Shown here piece by piece: positions 32,829 through 42,151 of a stretch of 64,000 bases of DNA (positions are counted from its first letter, which is position 1; each line of letters begins with the position of its first letter). The position numbers were made by a program, and so were the translations under genes. The stretch lies in assembly GCF_011386835.1 (NCBI RefSeq), contig NC_088792.1:59958081-60022080 (forward strand). The letters run 5' to 3'. The notes under the pieces were generated by a model, which saw nothing but the letters and a program-made list of their open reading frames with translations, searched no databases and was not told the origin of the DNA. This DNA is from Chrysemys picta bellii. Taxonomy: Eukaryota; Chordata; Testudines; Emydidae.

Positions 32829-34592
32829 CAGGGCCATCCTTAGGATTTATGGAACCCTATGCACTATTATTAAACCAGTGCCCTTATGCCCGATGGAAGC
32901 CTTGGCTCGCAGCCCCATGCGGGGGTGGACAAGGCAGCAAAAGATAGCGAGACGCCCAGCACACCTCACAGTGGCGGGGAGTTACAGTTCCCCGCAGAAA
33001 CCCCCGTACCCTCTCCCTCACGCAGAATGGACATGCAGAAGGTACCTAATTAAAAGCACTAAACTTGGGAATAAAAAATTTCAGTCACAGGTCTTTTGAT
33101 ATGCCCTGAAATTTGTCAGACATTTATTTGCAAAAACTTTGTAGTAAGGGCGAGTCAGCTTTCTTCCTGAATACAACATTAAAAATCATGGAATAGATGA
33201 CGCAGCTCTTCTCTGCTTTACATTTTCTTAATCATTATTTCTAAGATGATTTTATGTTTTAAATGTAGTCTTAAGTCTTCATATAGTAATCATTCCAGAT
33301 TATTATATATTCAACTCCCTGAAACAAAGACATCATTTTAAATTAATCAGTCACAGAGGTTTAGTGTGTTCATAACAATGTTCATTGCTTTTAGAAAAAG
33401 GGAACACTAATTTACCCTGTGTGATCTCCCTAACAATAGACATGTTTATGAAATTTCACCACCTTTAAAAAGTATGTTTCCAAAGATTTTAGGCATAACA
33501 AAGGATTTTATATCTTACTAAGGTACTGATTTTGCTGGAGGGTTCTCTTAAAACTAGTTCATCAGATAGTCAGAAGTAAAGAAAGGGAAACTCTTTGGGC
33601 TAGTCTTCACTTACCGGCTGGTCCGGAGGCACGCAATCGATGTTCTGGGATCGGTTTATCGCGTCTGGTTAAGACGCGATAAATCGATCCCGGATCGATC
33701 CCGGAAGTGCCCACAATCGGCGCCGGTACTCCAGCTCTCCGAGAGGAGTACGCGGCGTCGACGGGGGGAGACTTCCGGCCGCGTCTGGACCCCGGTAAGT
33801 CCGGACTAAGGTACTTCGAACTGAATTTGCGTACCTTAGTCCGAAGTCCGGACTAAGTGGGGACCAGCCCTTTGTCTAGCTATCTGGAAGGAAAGAGGTG
33901 TTGTTCCTTTAAGGGCTCTCTTCAACGGGGGAGGGGGGGAAGGAGGGAGGTGAAGGGAAAAAGGGAAGGACAGAGAGGACTTTGGGAGCAAGTATTTTTA
34001 ATATAGTAATTAAAATTAAAAGTTGTATTTTAGATAAGGGTGGTCTTTTGAAGGATTTATTGGAAAAACTATATGTCTGAAGATCCAAACATTTAAGGCT
34101 AAAGATGACTGTGCATCTAAAAATCTATGCAAGGATTTTTTTGAGATGTGATTTTATAATTTTCACCAACTCACTAATGAAATATTTTTAAATCAAATTT
34201 TAAACTAAGGTCCTGTTGACTGACATGTTCTGAGTAAATATTACAGTAATGCACAACTGTTTTTGTCAGTAAATTCCGAACTTGCAGTATATACCTGGGG
34301 GTTGGCAAATGCCTGTTAAATGGCTTCATTACCCCTTGAATGGCTCTTTAACAGTTTCAGTGTTGTGCTAATAGGTCTGGCAGGCTGGAGGCTTTTTCAC
34401 TTTACACCCTTCAGAGTAAGAGTGACCAGGCTGCAGCAGCCAGCTGTGGGAGCCTGCAGGAAGGGTCAGAATAAGGATAGGAAAGCTGGAGCGGTGGGCG
34501 GGGGAGGGGTGGACACTCAGACCCAGTGGTGCACTAAATTTTCAGGTACCCTACACAGCTGCGTATTTTGCGTGTGCCTAAGGACGGCCCTG
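32829..34592. mobile_element. hAT-like element, 1.76 kb, no transposase seen
   Basis: Begins CAGGGCCATCCTTAGG and ends with the inverse (CCTAAGGACGGCCCTG). A perfect 8-bp duplication TGTGGATG flanks it at 32821-32828 and 34593-34600. The interior is AT-rich and non-coding and contains a nested Harbinger MITE. It is either a long non-autonomous derivative or an element with filler sequence captured between its ends. Confidence 0.85.
33597..33870. mobile_element. Harbinger-like MITE with internal hairpins, 274 bp
   Basis: Starts GGGCTAGTCTTCACTTA and ends TAAGTGGGGACCAGCCC, with TTT on both sides (33594-33596, 33871-33873). A 12-bp-stem hairpin (TTTATCGCGTCT / AGACGCGATAAA, 5-base loop) lies at 33655-33683. 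A second inverted pair around TAAGTCCGGACTAAGGTAC is near the right end. It is GC-rich in an AT-rich host. Confidence 0.75.
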
Positions 34593-35136
34593 TGTGGATG
34601 CTTTGATGGTAGGTCTGAAGTGGGGCCTGTTCTGTATCTAAAATCAGTTGGGAACATGATTCTCTCTCTGCCTGCATTTTTCTACTTTTTCTAGCTGTGT
34701 TCATAAACAGGTCTAGTGTTCATTGTGAGTTTTCTTTTAACATCAAGCAGACTCAGGCCTGGTCTACACTATGACTTTAATTCAGATTTAGCAGCGTTAA
34801 ATCGAATTAACCTTGCACCCGTCCACACAACGAAGCCATTTATTTCAAAATAAAGGGCTCTTAAAATCGATTTCTGTACTCCACCCCGACGAGCGGAGTA
34901 GCGCCAAAATCAATATTGTCATTTTGAATTAGGGTTAGTGTGGCCACAATTCGATGGTATTGGCCTCCGGGAGCTATCCCACAGTGCACCATTGTGACCG
35001 CTCTGGACAGCAATCTGAACTCAGATGCACTGGCCAGGTAGACAGGAAAAGCCCTGCGGACATTTGAATTTTATTTCCTGTTTGCCCAGTGTGGAGAGCA
35101 CAGGTGACCACAGATAGCTCATCAGCACAGGTAACC

Positions 35137-35671
35137 ATGCAGGCCGATAATCGAAAAAGAGCACCAGCATGGACCATACGGGAGTTACTGGATCTGATCG
35201 CTATATGGGGAGAGGATTCAGTGCTAGCAGAACTTCGTTCGAAAAGATGAAATGCCAAAACTTTTGAAAAAATCTCCAAGGGCATGATGGAGAGAGGCCA
35301 CAATAGGGACTCAGATCAGTGCTGCGTGAAAGTCAAGGAGCTCAGACAAGCCTATCAAAAAACAAAGGAGGCAAACCGTCGCTCTGGGTCAGAGCTGTGG
35401 ACATGCCGCTTCTATGCCGAGCTGCATGCAGTTCTAGGGGGGGCCGCCACCAATACCCCACCTCTGACCGTGGATTCTGAGGCGGGGATAATCTCATCAG
35501 CTACACCTGAGGATTCTGCGGATGGGGAAGAGGAGGAGGATGAGCTTGCGGAGAGCACACAGCACTCCATTCTCCCCAACAGCCAGGATCTTTTTCTCAG
35601 CCTGACTGAAGTACCCTCCCAACCCTCCCAAGACAGGATCCAAGACCATGACCCCATGGAAGGGACCTCAG
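35137..35671 (+). pseudogene. Harbinger Myb-like DNA-binding protein, exon 1 (copy 2)
   Basis: ATG 35137 (MQADNRKRAPAWTIRELLDL) opens the Myb/SANT domain, and VKVKELRQAYQKTKEANRR covers the recognition helix. One in-frame TGA at 35248-35250 replaces an arginine codon kept in copy 1, disabling the gene. After the stop the frame stays open through an acidic Ser/Glu region to a CAG|GTGAGT donor at 35671, leaving phase 1 as in copy 1. Confidence 0.82.
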
Positions 35672-35771
35672 GTGAGTTTACCTTTTAAAATATAAAACTT
35701 GTTTTAAAAGCAAGCATTTTTTAATGATTACTTTGCCCTGAGGACTTGGGATGCATTCGTGGCCAGTACAG

Positions 35772-36067
35772 CTACTGGAAAAGTCTGTTAACGTGTCTGG
35801 GGATGAAGCGGAAATCCTCCAGGGACATCTCCATGAAGCTCTCCTGGAGGTACTCCATAAGGCTTGCCACAAGGTTTCTGGGCAGTGCAGCATTATTCCG
35901 TCCTCCATGGTAGGACACTTGACCACGCCATGCTTGCAGCAAATAATCTGGTATCATTGCATGACAAAGCCTGGCAGCGTATGGTCCCAGTGTTTGCTGG
36001 CATTCAAGCAACATCCGTTCTTCATCTCGCTGTGTAATCCTCAGGAGAGTGGAATGTAATCGCTCAT
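35772..36067 (-). pseudogene. Third Harbinger ORF (copy 2), frameshifted near its start
   Basis: This is the homologue of 27085-27375, antisense to the Myb gene and within its intron. It starts with ATGAGCGA at 36067 after a CAG. An indel within the first ~17 codons shifts the frame. From there an open frame of about 80 codons runs to 35772 with the conserved AMIPDYLLQAWRGQVSYHGG, NNAALPRNL and YLQESFMEMSLEDFRFIP blocks. Retention of the same residues in a diverged copy supports coding origin. Function unknown. Confidence 0.55.
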
Positions 36068-36260
36068 GGTAACCTGGTTGAAGTGCGGGAATTTAATTAA
36101 GGGGAGAGAGGTGGCTGTTCCTACTGGGCTGTTTGCCTGTGGCTGAAAAAAAATCCTTCCCTGCAGTTAGCCAAGCGCAGGGCGGGGGCACGCGAATTGG
36201 CCCTGAGCTTTTTGCGTTTGGCTAGCAGGGATCTTCCCTGTTACCAGCCACACGGTGGGG

Positions 36261-37118
36261 TAGGGTGACCAGATCACCCAACTCAAATATCGGGACGCGG
36301 GGGGACGGGGGGGAGGGTGACGCGGGGGGGGACTGCGGCTCTGGCGCCCGGGTCCGAACCCCCCGAGCCGGGGCCTGCTGCGGGGACCCAGCAGTGCGCA
36401 CGCTGCGCCCAGCCCCTGGCCAGTCATGTCTGGGCTGCTGCCCAGCTGGTACTATCCCGCGGCGGCCCCAGAGTGGGGGCAGCAGGCCCCAGCCCCCCCG
36501 GGCCGCTCGAGTCCCGCAGGGGAACGAACGGGGCTGGGCTGCCGATGCCTCCGCCCCGGGGCCGCCACGCGATAGCACCAGTTGGGCAGCAGCCCAGATG
36601 CGACTGGCAAGGGTCTGGGCGCAGCGTGCGCACTGCTGGGTCCCCGCAGCAGGCCCCGGCTCGGGGGGTTCGGGCCCGGGCGCCAGAGCCGCAGCCACCG
36701 AGATTGGCCATCGGCCGCTTCCTCCCCCCGCGGCAATGGGAGCTGCAGCAGCGGCTGCTCCCAAGTCCCGCTGCTGGGGGGGGAGAACAGCCGCCGCCTG
36801 GCCCCGCGGGCCGCCCCCCTCCTCTCCCTACTGAGTCCTGCCTGCTCGGGGCCAGGACAGACTCTTACTCACTCCGGCCCCGCGCTTCCCCTGCGTCTCC
36901 TGGGCCTCCCTCCAGTGCTTGCGGAGGGAGGAGGAATGGTGAGCCTGGAGAAGAGGCGGGGATTCGGGGAGGCAGCCAATCGGGGGAGGAGGGGGTGGAG
37001 TCGGGCGGGGGGGCGCGAGCACTTCTGGGCTCTGGAGCATTTCCGTGCGGTCGGGACACTGGACAAACAAGGAAATATCGGGACAGTCCCGATAAAATTG
37101 GGACGTCTGGTCACCCTA
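36261..37118. mobile_element. hAT-type non-autonomous element with large internal palindrome
   Basis: Ends TAGGGTGACCAGA / TCTGGTCACCCTA, with a perfect 8-bp duplication CGGTGGGG at 36253-36260 and 37119-37126. Subterminal ATATCGGGAC and AATATCGGGACAGTCCCGAT motifs are visible. The GC-rich core holds a long inverted repeat. Long apparent open frames on both strands come from GC content and symmetry and have no domain. Confidence 0.85.
36338..36700. repeat. Long inverted repeat inside the hAT element
   Basis: A left arm at about 36338-36470 (GGCGCCCGGGTCCGAACCCC) recurs inverted at about 36560-36700 (GGGGTTCGGGCCCGGGCGCC), with a ~90-bp spacer. A transcript or single strand would fold into a ~130-bp hairpin. 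Arm limits are estimated by eye. Confidence 0.75.
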
Positions 37119-37603
37119 CGGTGGGGGGAGGGGTACAGCAATCATTCCAGATAATTCTTGGCGGGGGGGGCGGGGAGGTTAGTTTGGTTTCTGCAGGGAT
37201 CTTCTCTGATACCAGCCACACGGTGGGGGGGGGGGGGATAAAGCAATCATCCCAGAGAATTGGATGGGTGGGGTTAGTTTGTTTTCTGCTGCTGAAGGTT
37301 AACAGGAAAACTGCAGCAGTCAACGGGCTTTGCTTGGTATGTGGGAAAGGAGGGCGCAGAAGCCGAAAGACTATGGCTTACCACGGCCGCATGCAAGCTG
37401 AATTCGGTTGCCCGGACCTGCGTTTGTGATCTCTAACACCAAAGCCACAGGCACTCAATATTAATGAAAAATGCGACCTTGTACTGAAATCACATGTGCT
37501 ATGTAATGTGAATAGTGTTGTTCACCATGAAAGAGTATAAGCATTGTTCTGTAAAATGTATCATTTAAAAAACTTCTCTCCTTTTTTTCAACCCTCCCTC
37601 CAG

Positions 37604-38166
37604 CAGCTGCAAATTTTTCAAGCCTCCCTCCTCCGTCCCGAAGGCTATCTCAGATAAGGTGGCGGAGAAAGAGGACGCGAGACGAGATGTTCTCGGAAAT
37701 AATGGAATGCACCTGCAATGAAAGAGCTCATTTGAATGAGTGGAAGGACACGGTGTCTAAATACAGGAAAGATGCCAGTGAACGTGAGGTCATGAGGGAG
37801 GCTCGAGATGAGAGGTGGCAGGCTGCAACTCAGGGGATGTTGCGTGATCAAACGGACATGCTCCGGCGTCTGGTGGAGCTTCAGGAACAGCAGCAGGATA
37901 ACAGACTGCCACTGCAGCCACTGTATAACCTCCCTCCCACCTCCCCATGTTCCATATCCTCCTCACCCAGACGTGTAAGAACGCAGGGGGGAGGCTCCGT
38001 GCACCCTCCCACTCCACCCCAGTGGACAGCCCAACCAAAAGGCTGTCATTATATTGAATTTTTTCAGTGGCCTTTTACTTCCCTCCTATCCTCCTCCCAA
38101 ACCTCACCCAGATTACCTTGTCGGTTCTCTCCCTATGTTTATAATCAATTAATAAAGAATACATGA
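37604..38166 (+). CDS. Harbinger Myb-like protein, exon 2 (copy 2)
   Basis: Begins after the acceptor CCCTCCCTCCAG. The phase matches exon 1 and the frame reaches the basic RWRRKRTRDEMFSEIM motif at 37687. A coiled-coil-like RDERWQAATQGMLRDQTDMLRRLVELQEQ region (shown for description; it resembles copy 1) precedes a Pro/Ser-rich tail. The last ~45 residues differ from copy 1, probably through a frameshift, before the stop at 38166. AATAAA at 38151-38156 is the likely poly(A) signal. Confidence 0.75.
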
Positions 38167-38291
38167 TTTTTAAATGATAGTGACTTTATTTCCTTTGAAA
38201 GCAAGCTGGGGGAAGGGGGAGGGTGGGTTCCTTACAGAGAATGAGTCAAGAAAGGGGGCGGGTTTTCATGAAGGAGAAACAAACAGAAATT

Positions 38292-39581
38292 TCACACTGT
38301 AGCCTGGCCAGTCATGAAACTGGTTTTCAAAGCTTCTCTGATGCGCAGCGCTTCCTGGTGTGCTCTTCTAATCGCCCTGGTGTCTCGCTGCGCGTAATCA
38401 GCAGCCAGATGATTTGCCTCAGCCTCCCACCCCGCCATAAAGGTCTCCCCCTTACTTTCACAGAGATTGTGGAGCACAAAGCAAGCAGAAATAACAATGG
38501 GGATAGTGGTTTGGCTGAGGTCTAAGCGAGTCAGTAACGATCGCCAGCGACCTTTTAAAAGGCCAAATGCACATTCTACCACCATTCTGCACTTGCTCAC
38601 CCTGTAGTTGAACAGCTCCTGACTCCTGTCCAGGCTGCCTGTGTATGGCTTCATGAGCCATGGCATTAAGGGGTAGGCTGGGTCCCCAAGAATAACTATC
38701 GGGATTTCAACATCCCCAATGGTTATTTTCTGGTCCGGTAAGAAAGTCCCTTGCTGCAGTCGTTTAAACAGATTAGTGTTCCTGAAGACGCGAGCGTCAT
38801 GAACCCTTCCCGGCCAGCCCACGTTGATGTTGGTGAAACGTCCCTTGTGATCCACAAGTGCTTGCAACACCATTGAAAAGTACCCCTTGCGGTTTATGTA
38901 CTGGGTACCCTGGTGCTCCGGTGCCAAAATAGGGATATGGGTTCCATCTATCGTCCCACCACAGTTAGGGAATCCCATTGCAGCAAAGCCATCCACTATG
39001 ACCTGCACATTTCCCAGAGTCACTACCTTTCGTAGCAGCACCTGAGTGATTGCTTTGGCTACTTGCATCACAGCAGCCCCCACAGTAGATTTGCCCACTC
39101 CAAATTGATTCCCGACTGACCGGTAGCTGTCTGGCGTTGCAAGCTTCCACAGGGCTATCGCCACTCGCTTCTCAGCTGTGAGGGCTGCTCTCATCTTGGT
39201 ATTCTGGTGCTTCAGGGCAGGGGAAAGCAAGTCACAAAGTTCCAAGAAAGTGCCCTTACGCATGCGAAAGTTTCGCAGCCAGTGGGAATCGTCCCACACC
39301 TGCAACACTATGCGGTCCCATCAGTCTGTGCTTGTTTCCCGGGCCCAGAATCGGCGTTCCATGGCTATAACCTGCCGCATTAACAGCATGATCTCCAAAG
39401 CACCGGGTCCCGTGGTTTGATAGAATTCCATGTCCATATCCTCATCACTCTCGCCGCCGCGCTGCCGTAGCCTACTCCTCGCCGCCTGGTTTTGCAGGTT
39501 CTGGTTCAGCATAAACTGCATGATAACGCGCGAGGTGTTTACAATATTCATGACTGCTGTCTTGAGCTGAGCTGGCTCCAT
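38292..39581 (-). pseudogene. Harbinger transposase (copy 2), one nonsense codon
   Basis: Starts at 39581 (MEPAQLKTAVMNIVNTSRVI). The catalytic set is intact: DGTHIPI, then WPGRVHDARVF, ILGDPAYPLMPWLMKPY and MVVECAFGLLKGRWRSL, spaced DD35E. A single TGA at 39321-39323 replaces a tryptophan codon in the ETSTDWWDR motif of copy 1. Otherwise about 429 codons are open to the natural stop. The C-terminus (RREALRIREAL-type basic helix region) is present, unlike in copy 1. The minus-strand AATAAA is at 38185-38190, so the transposase and Myb transcripts converge with almost no gap. Confidence 0.88.
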
Positions 39582-39952
39582 GCTTGCCGTGGTATGGCGT
39601 GTGCACTGTTCACCCAGGAAAAATGCGCGAAACAGTTGTCTGCCGTTGCTTCCCTGGAGAGGGTGGAGGATATACCCAGAACCACCCACAACAATGTTTT
39701 TGGCCCCATCAAGCATTGGGATCTCAACCCCGAATTCCAATGGGCGGAGAAGACTGCGGGAACTGTGGGATAGCTATGGCATAGCTACCCACAGTGAAAT
39801 GCTCTGGAAATCGACGCTAGCCCCAGTACATGGACGCACAGCACTGAATTAATGTGCTTAGTGTGGCTGCATACATTCGACTTTATACAATCTGTTTCCA
39901 AAATTCGAATTCTGTAAATCCAGATTAATCCCGTAGTGTAGACATACCCTCA

Positions 39953-40499
39953 TTGTGCACCTCTGTGTCTTCAAAAGCCCCAAATGGTACATGCTGTCAG
40001 TATTTAAATATTCTCTACATGATAAAACAAATAAGAAATACCCTTTTATAGACCCTATCCTGCAAATCTTCTGCATAAGGAAGTACCATTGAGTACAATA
40101 GGAGTTGAATACAAAGGTTTTGCAGAATCTGCATACATTTTAAAGATGGAGTTTAGTTTGGTTTCCTTTTATGATAAGAGGATAACTGAGAAAACTCTCT
40201 CACATTCCTAAATTAATCATAATGTCTCTTCTCACTCCAGGTGAAAGTTGAAGCATAGTCACAAAATGCTGACTGCTAAATTCAGATGACAGCACTTAAG
40301 CAATGAGTGTATCAGCTGTATAGCTCCCTTTGCTCCAAGAATGTCCCCTACCAATAATAATGGACCTAACATGGGCAATACCTTGTGGAGAATTGGCCCT
40401 TCATTAATCCATGCTGTAGGAATCTAAAATTGATTGCAAGGGGTAGAAGGCCAATAGTTAATTATTTTCACATTCCTGAGTCACCTAAAATTGAAAAGG
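39953..40499. other. No gene recognised
   Basis: AT-rich spacer between the Harbinger and the CR1 cluster. Confidence 0.4.
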
Positions 40500-40850
40500 A
40501 AATATTATTATACATTATTACATATTAGAAGCAAGAGGAAGACCAAGGACAGGATAGGCCCATTACTCAGTCAGGAGGGGAAAATGTGGAAATGGCAGAA
40601 ATGCTAAATGACTCTTTTTGTTTCAGTTTTCACCAAAAAGGTTAGTAACGATGGGACATATAACATAGTGAGTGCCAGTGAAAATGAAGTAGGATCAGAA
40701 GCTAGAATAGGGAAAGAACAAGTTAAAAATTACTGAGACAAGTTAGATGACTTCAAGTCACAACGCCATGATGAAATACATCCTAGAATACTCAAGGAGC
40801 TGACTGAGGAGATATCAGACTTTTGCGATTATCTTTGAAAAGTCATGGAA
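40500..40850 (+). pseudogene. CR1 LINE copy B, 5' part (before nested insertion)
   Basis: Encodes, with stops and frameshifts, the endonuclease-RT linker of CR1 ORF2 (KTKDRIGPLL, ENVEMAEMLNDSF). It ends at FEKSW (40835-40850). The continuation, KMGEILEDWKRANIVPIYKK, is found after the inserted copy A at 42152. It is 5' truncated near 40500. Confidence 0.8.
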
Positions 40851-42059
40851 GTCATGGAACACTTGGAAGGAGGTAAGGTGATAGGGAACAGCCAGCATGG
40901 ATTTGTGAAGAACAAATCATGTCAAACCAATCTGATAGCTTTCTTTGATAGGATAACGAGCCTTGTGGATAAGGGTGAAGCTGTGGATGTGGTATACCTA
41001 GACTTTAGTAAGGCATTTGGTACAGTCTCTCATGATATTCTTATCGATAAACTAGGCAAATACAATTTAGATGGGGCTACTATAAGGTGGGTGCATAACT
41101 GGCTGGATAACAGTACTCAGAGAGTTGTTATTAATGGTTCCCAATCCTGCTGGAAAGGCGTAACAAGTGGGGTACCGCAGAGGTCTGTTTTGGGACCGGC
41201 TCTGTTCAATATCTTCATCAACGACTTAGATATTGGCATAGAAAGTACGCTTATTAAGTTTGCGGATGATACCAAACTGGGAGGGATTGCAACTGCTTTG
41301 GAGGACAGGGTCATAATTCAAAATGATCTGGATAAATTGGAGAAATGGTCTGAGTTAAACAGGATGAAGTTTAACAAAGACAAATGCAAAATGCTCCACT
41401 TAGGAAGGAAAAATCAGTTTCACACATACAGAATGGGAAGAGACTGTCTAGGAAGGAGTACGGCAGAAAGGGATCTAGGGGTTATAGTGGACCACAAGCT
41501 AAATATGAGTCAACAGTGTGATGCTGTTGCAAAAAAAGCAAACATGATCCTGGGATGTATTAACAGGTGTGTTGTGAGCAAGACACGAGAAGTCATTCTT
41601 CCGCTCTACTCTGCTCTGGTTAGGCCTCAGCTGGAGTATTGTGTCCAGTTCTGGGCGCCGCATTTTAAAAAAGATGTGGAGAAATTGGAAAGGGTCCAGA
41701 GAAGAGCAACAAGAATGATTAAGGGTCTTGAGAACATGACCTATGAAGGAAAGCTGAAAGAATTGGGTTTGTTTAGTTTGGAAAAGAGGAGACTGAGAGG
41801 GGACATGATAGCAGTTTTCAGGTATCTAAAAGGGTGTCATGAGGAGGGAGAAAACTTGTTCACCTTAGCCTTTAAGGATAGAACCAGAAGTAATGGGTTT
41901 AAACTGCAGCAAGGGAGGTCTAGGTTGGACATTAGGAAAAAGTTCCTAACTGTCAGGGTGGTTAAACACTGGAATAAATTGCCTAGGGAGGTTGTGGAAT
42001 CTCCATCTCTGGAGATATTTAAGAGTAGGTTAGATAAATGTCTATCAGGGATGGTCTAG
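40851..42059 (+). CDS. CR1 ORF2 reverse transcriptase (fragment) in copy A
   Basis: About 400 open codons of CR1 reverse transcriptase: NSQHGFVKNKSC, motif A VVYLDFSKAF, GVTSGVPQRSVLGPALFNIF, the catalytic FADDTKLGG and the C-terminal YCVQFWAPHFKKDVEKLERVQRR-type thumb (shown in part only). The enzyme makes cDNA at nicked target DNA. The copy lacks the endonuclease and N-terminal RT. The glycine in KAFGTVSH replaces an aspartate usual for the family, and QRS replaces the common QGS. The methionine opening the long frame lies in copy B, so this is not a natural start. Confidence 0.85.
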   Translation, partial: VMEHLEGGKVIGNSQHGFVKNKSCQTNLIAFFDRITSLVDKGEAVDVVYLDFSKAFGTVSHDILIDKLGKYNLDGATIRWVHNWLDNSTQRVVINGSQSCWKGVTSGVPQRSVLGPALFNIFINDLDIGIESTLIKFADDTKLGGIATALEDRVIIQNDLDKLEKWSELNRMKFNKDKCKMLHLGRKNQFHTYRMGRDCLGRSTAERDLGVIVDHKLNMSQQCDAVAKKANMILGCINRCVVSKTREVILPLYSALVRPQLEYCVQFWAPHFKKDVEKLERVQRRATRMIKGLENMTYEGKLKELGLFSLEKRRLRGDMIAVFRYLKGCHEEGENLFTLAFKDRTRSNGFKLQQGRSRLDIRKKFLTVRVVKHWNKLPREVVESPSLEIFKSRLDKCLSGMV

Positions 42060-42151
42060 ACAGTATTTGGTCCTGCCATGCGGGCAGGGGACTGGACTCG
42101 ATGACCTCTCGAGGTCCCTTCCAGTCCTAGAATCTATGAATCTATGAATCT
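40851..42151 (+). mobile_element. CR1 LINE copy A, 5' truncated, inserted in copy B
   Basis: Begins within the RT domain and ends with the diagnostic CR1 3' terminus, about three copies of an ATCTATGA-type octamer (42130-42151). ATGGAA occurs at 40845-40850 and 42152-42157, a probable 6-bp target duplication. Removing A restores copy B's reading across the junction. Confidence 0.85.

Larger units (their letters stand above)
36222..37275. repeat. Duplicated intron segment split by the hAT element
   Basis: CAGGGATCTTCCCTGTTACC plus CAGCCACACGGTGGGG (36226-36260) recurs as CAGGGATCTTCTCTGATACC plus CAGCCACACGGTGGGG near 37194-37230. AGCAATCATTCCAGATAATT (~37138) likewise recurs as AGCAATCATCCCAGAGAATT (~37243). 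This is a tandem duplication in the Harbinger intron; the hAT inserted in the first unit. Confidence 0.6.
34756..39949 (-). mobile_element. PIF/Harbinger DNA transposon, copy 2
   Basis: Same architecture as copy 1 but inverted. The Myb end GGCCTGGTCTACACTA is on the left and the transposase end (inverse of GGGTATGTCTACACTACGG) on the right. The 3-bp duplication TCA is at 34753-34755 and 39950-39952. It contains a plus-strand two-exon Myb gene, a minus-strand third ORF in the Myb intron, a minus-strand transposase and a hAT insertion at 36261-37118. The copies differ at many residues, so they are not a recent duplication. Confidence 0.92.

Noticed and set aside
36265..37429. Long open frames (up to 370 codons) on both strands in 36.2-37.4 kb
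   Set aside because: They lie in a GC-rich hAT element with a large palindrome, occur in several frames at once and show no domain.
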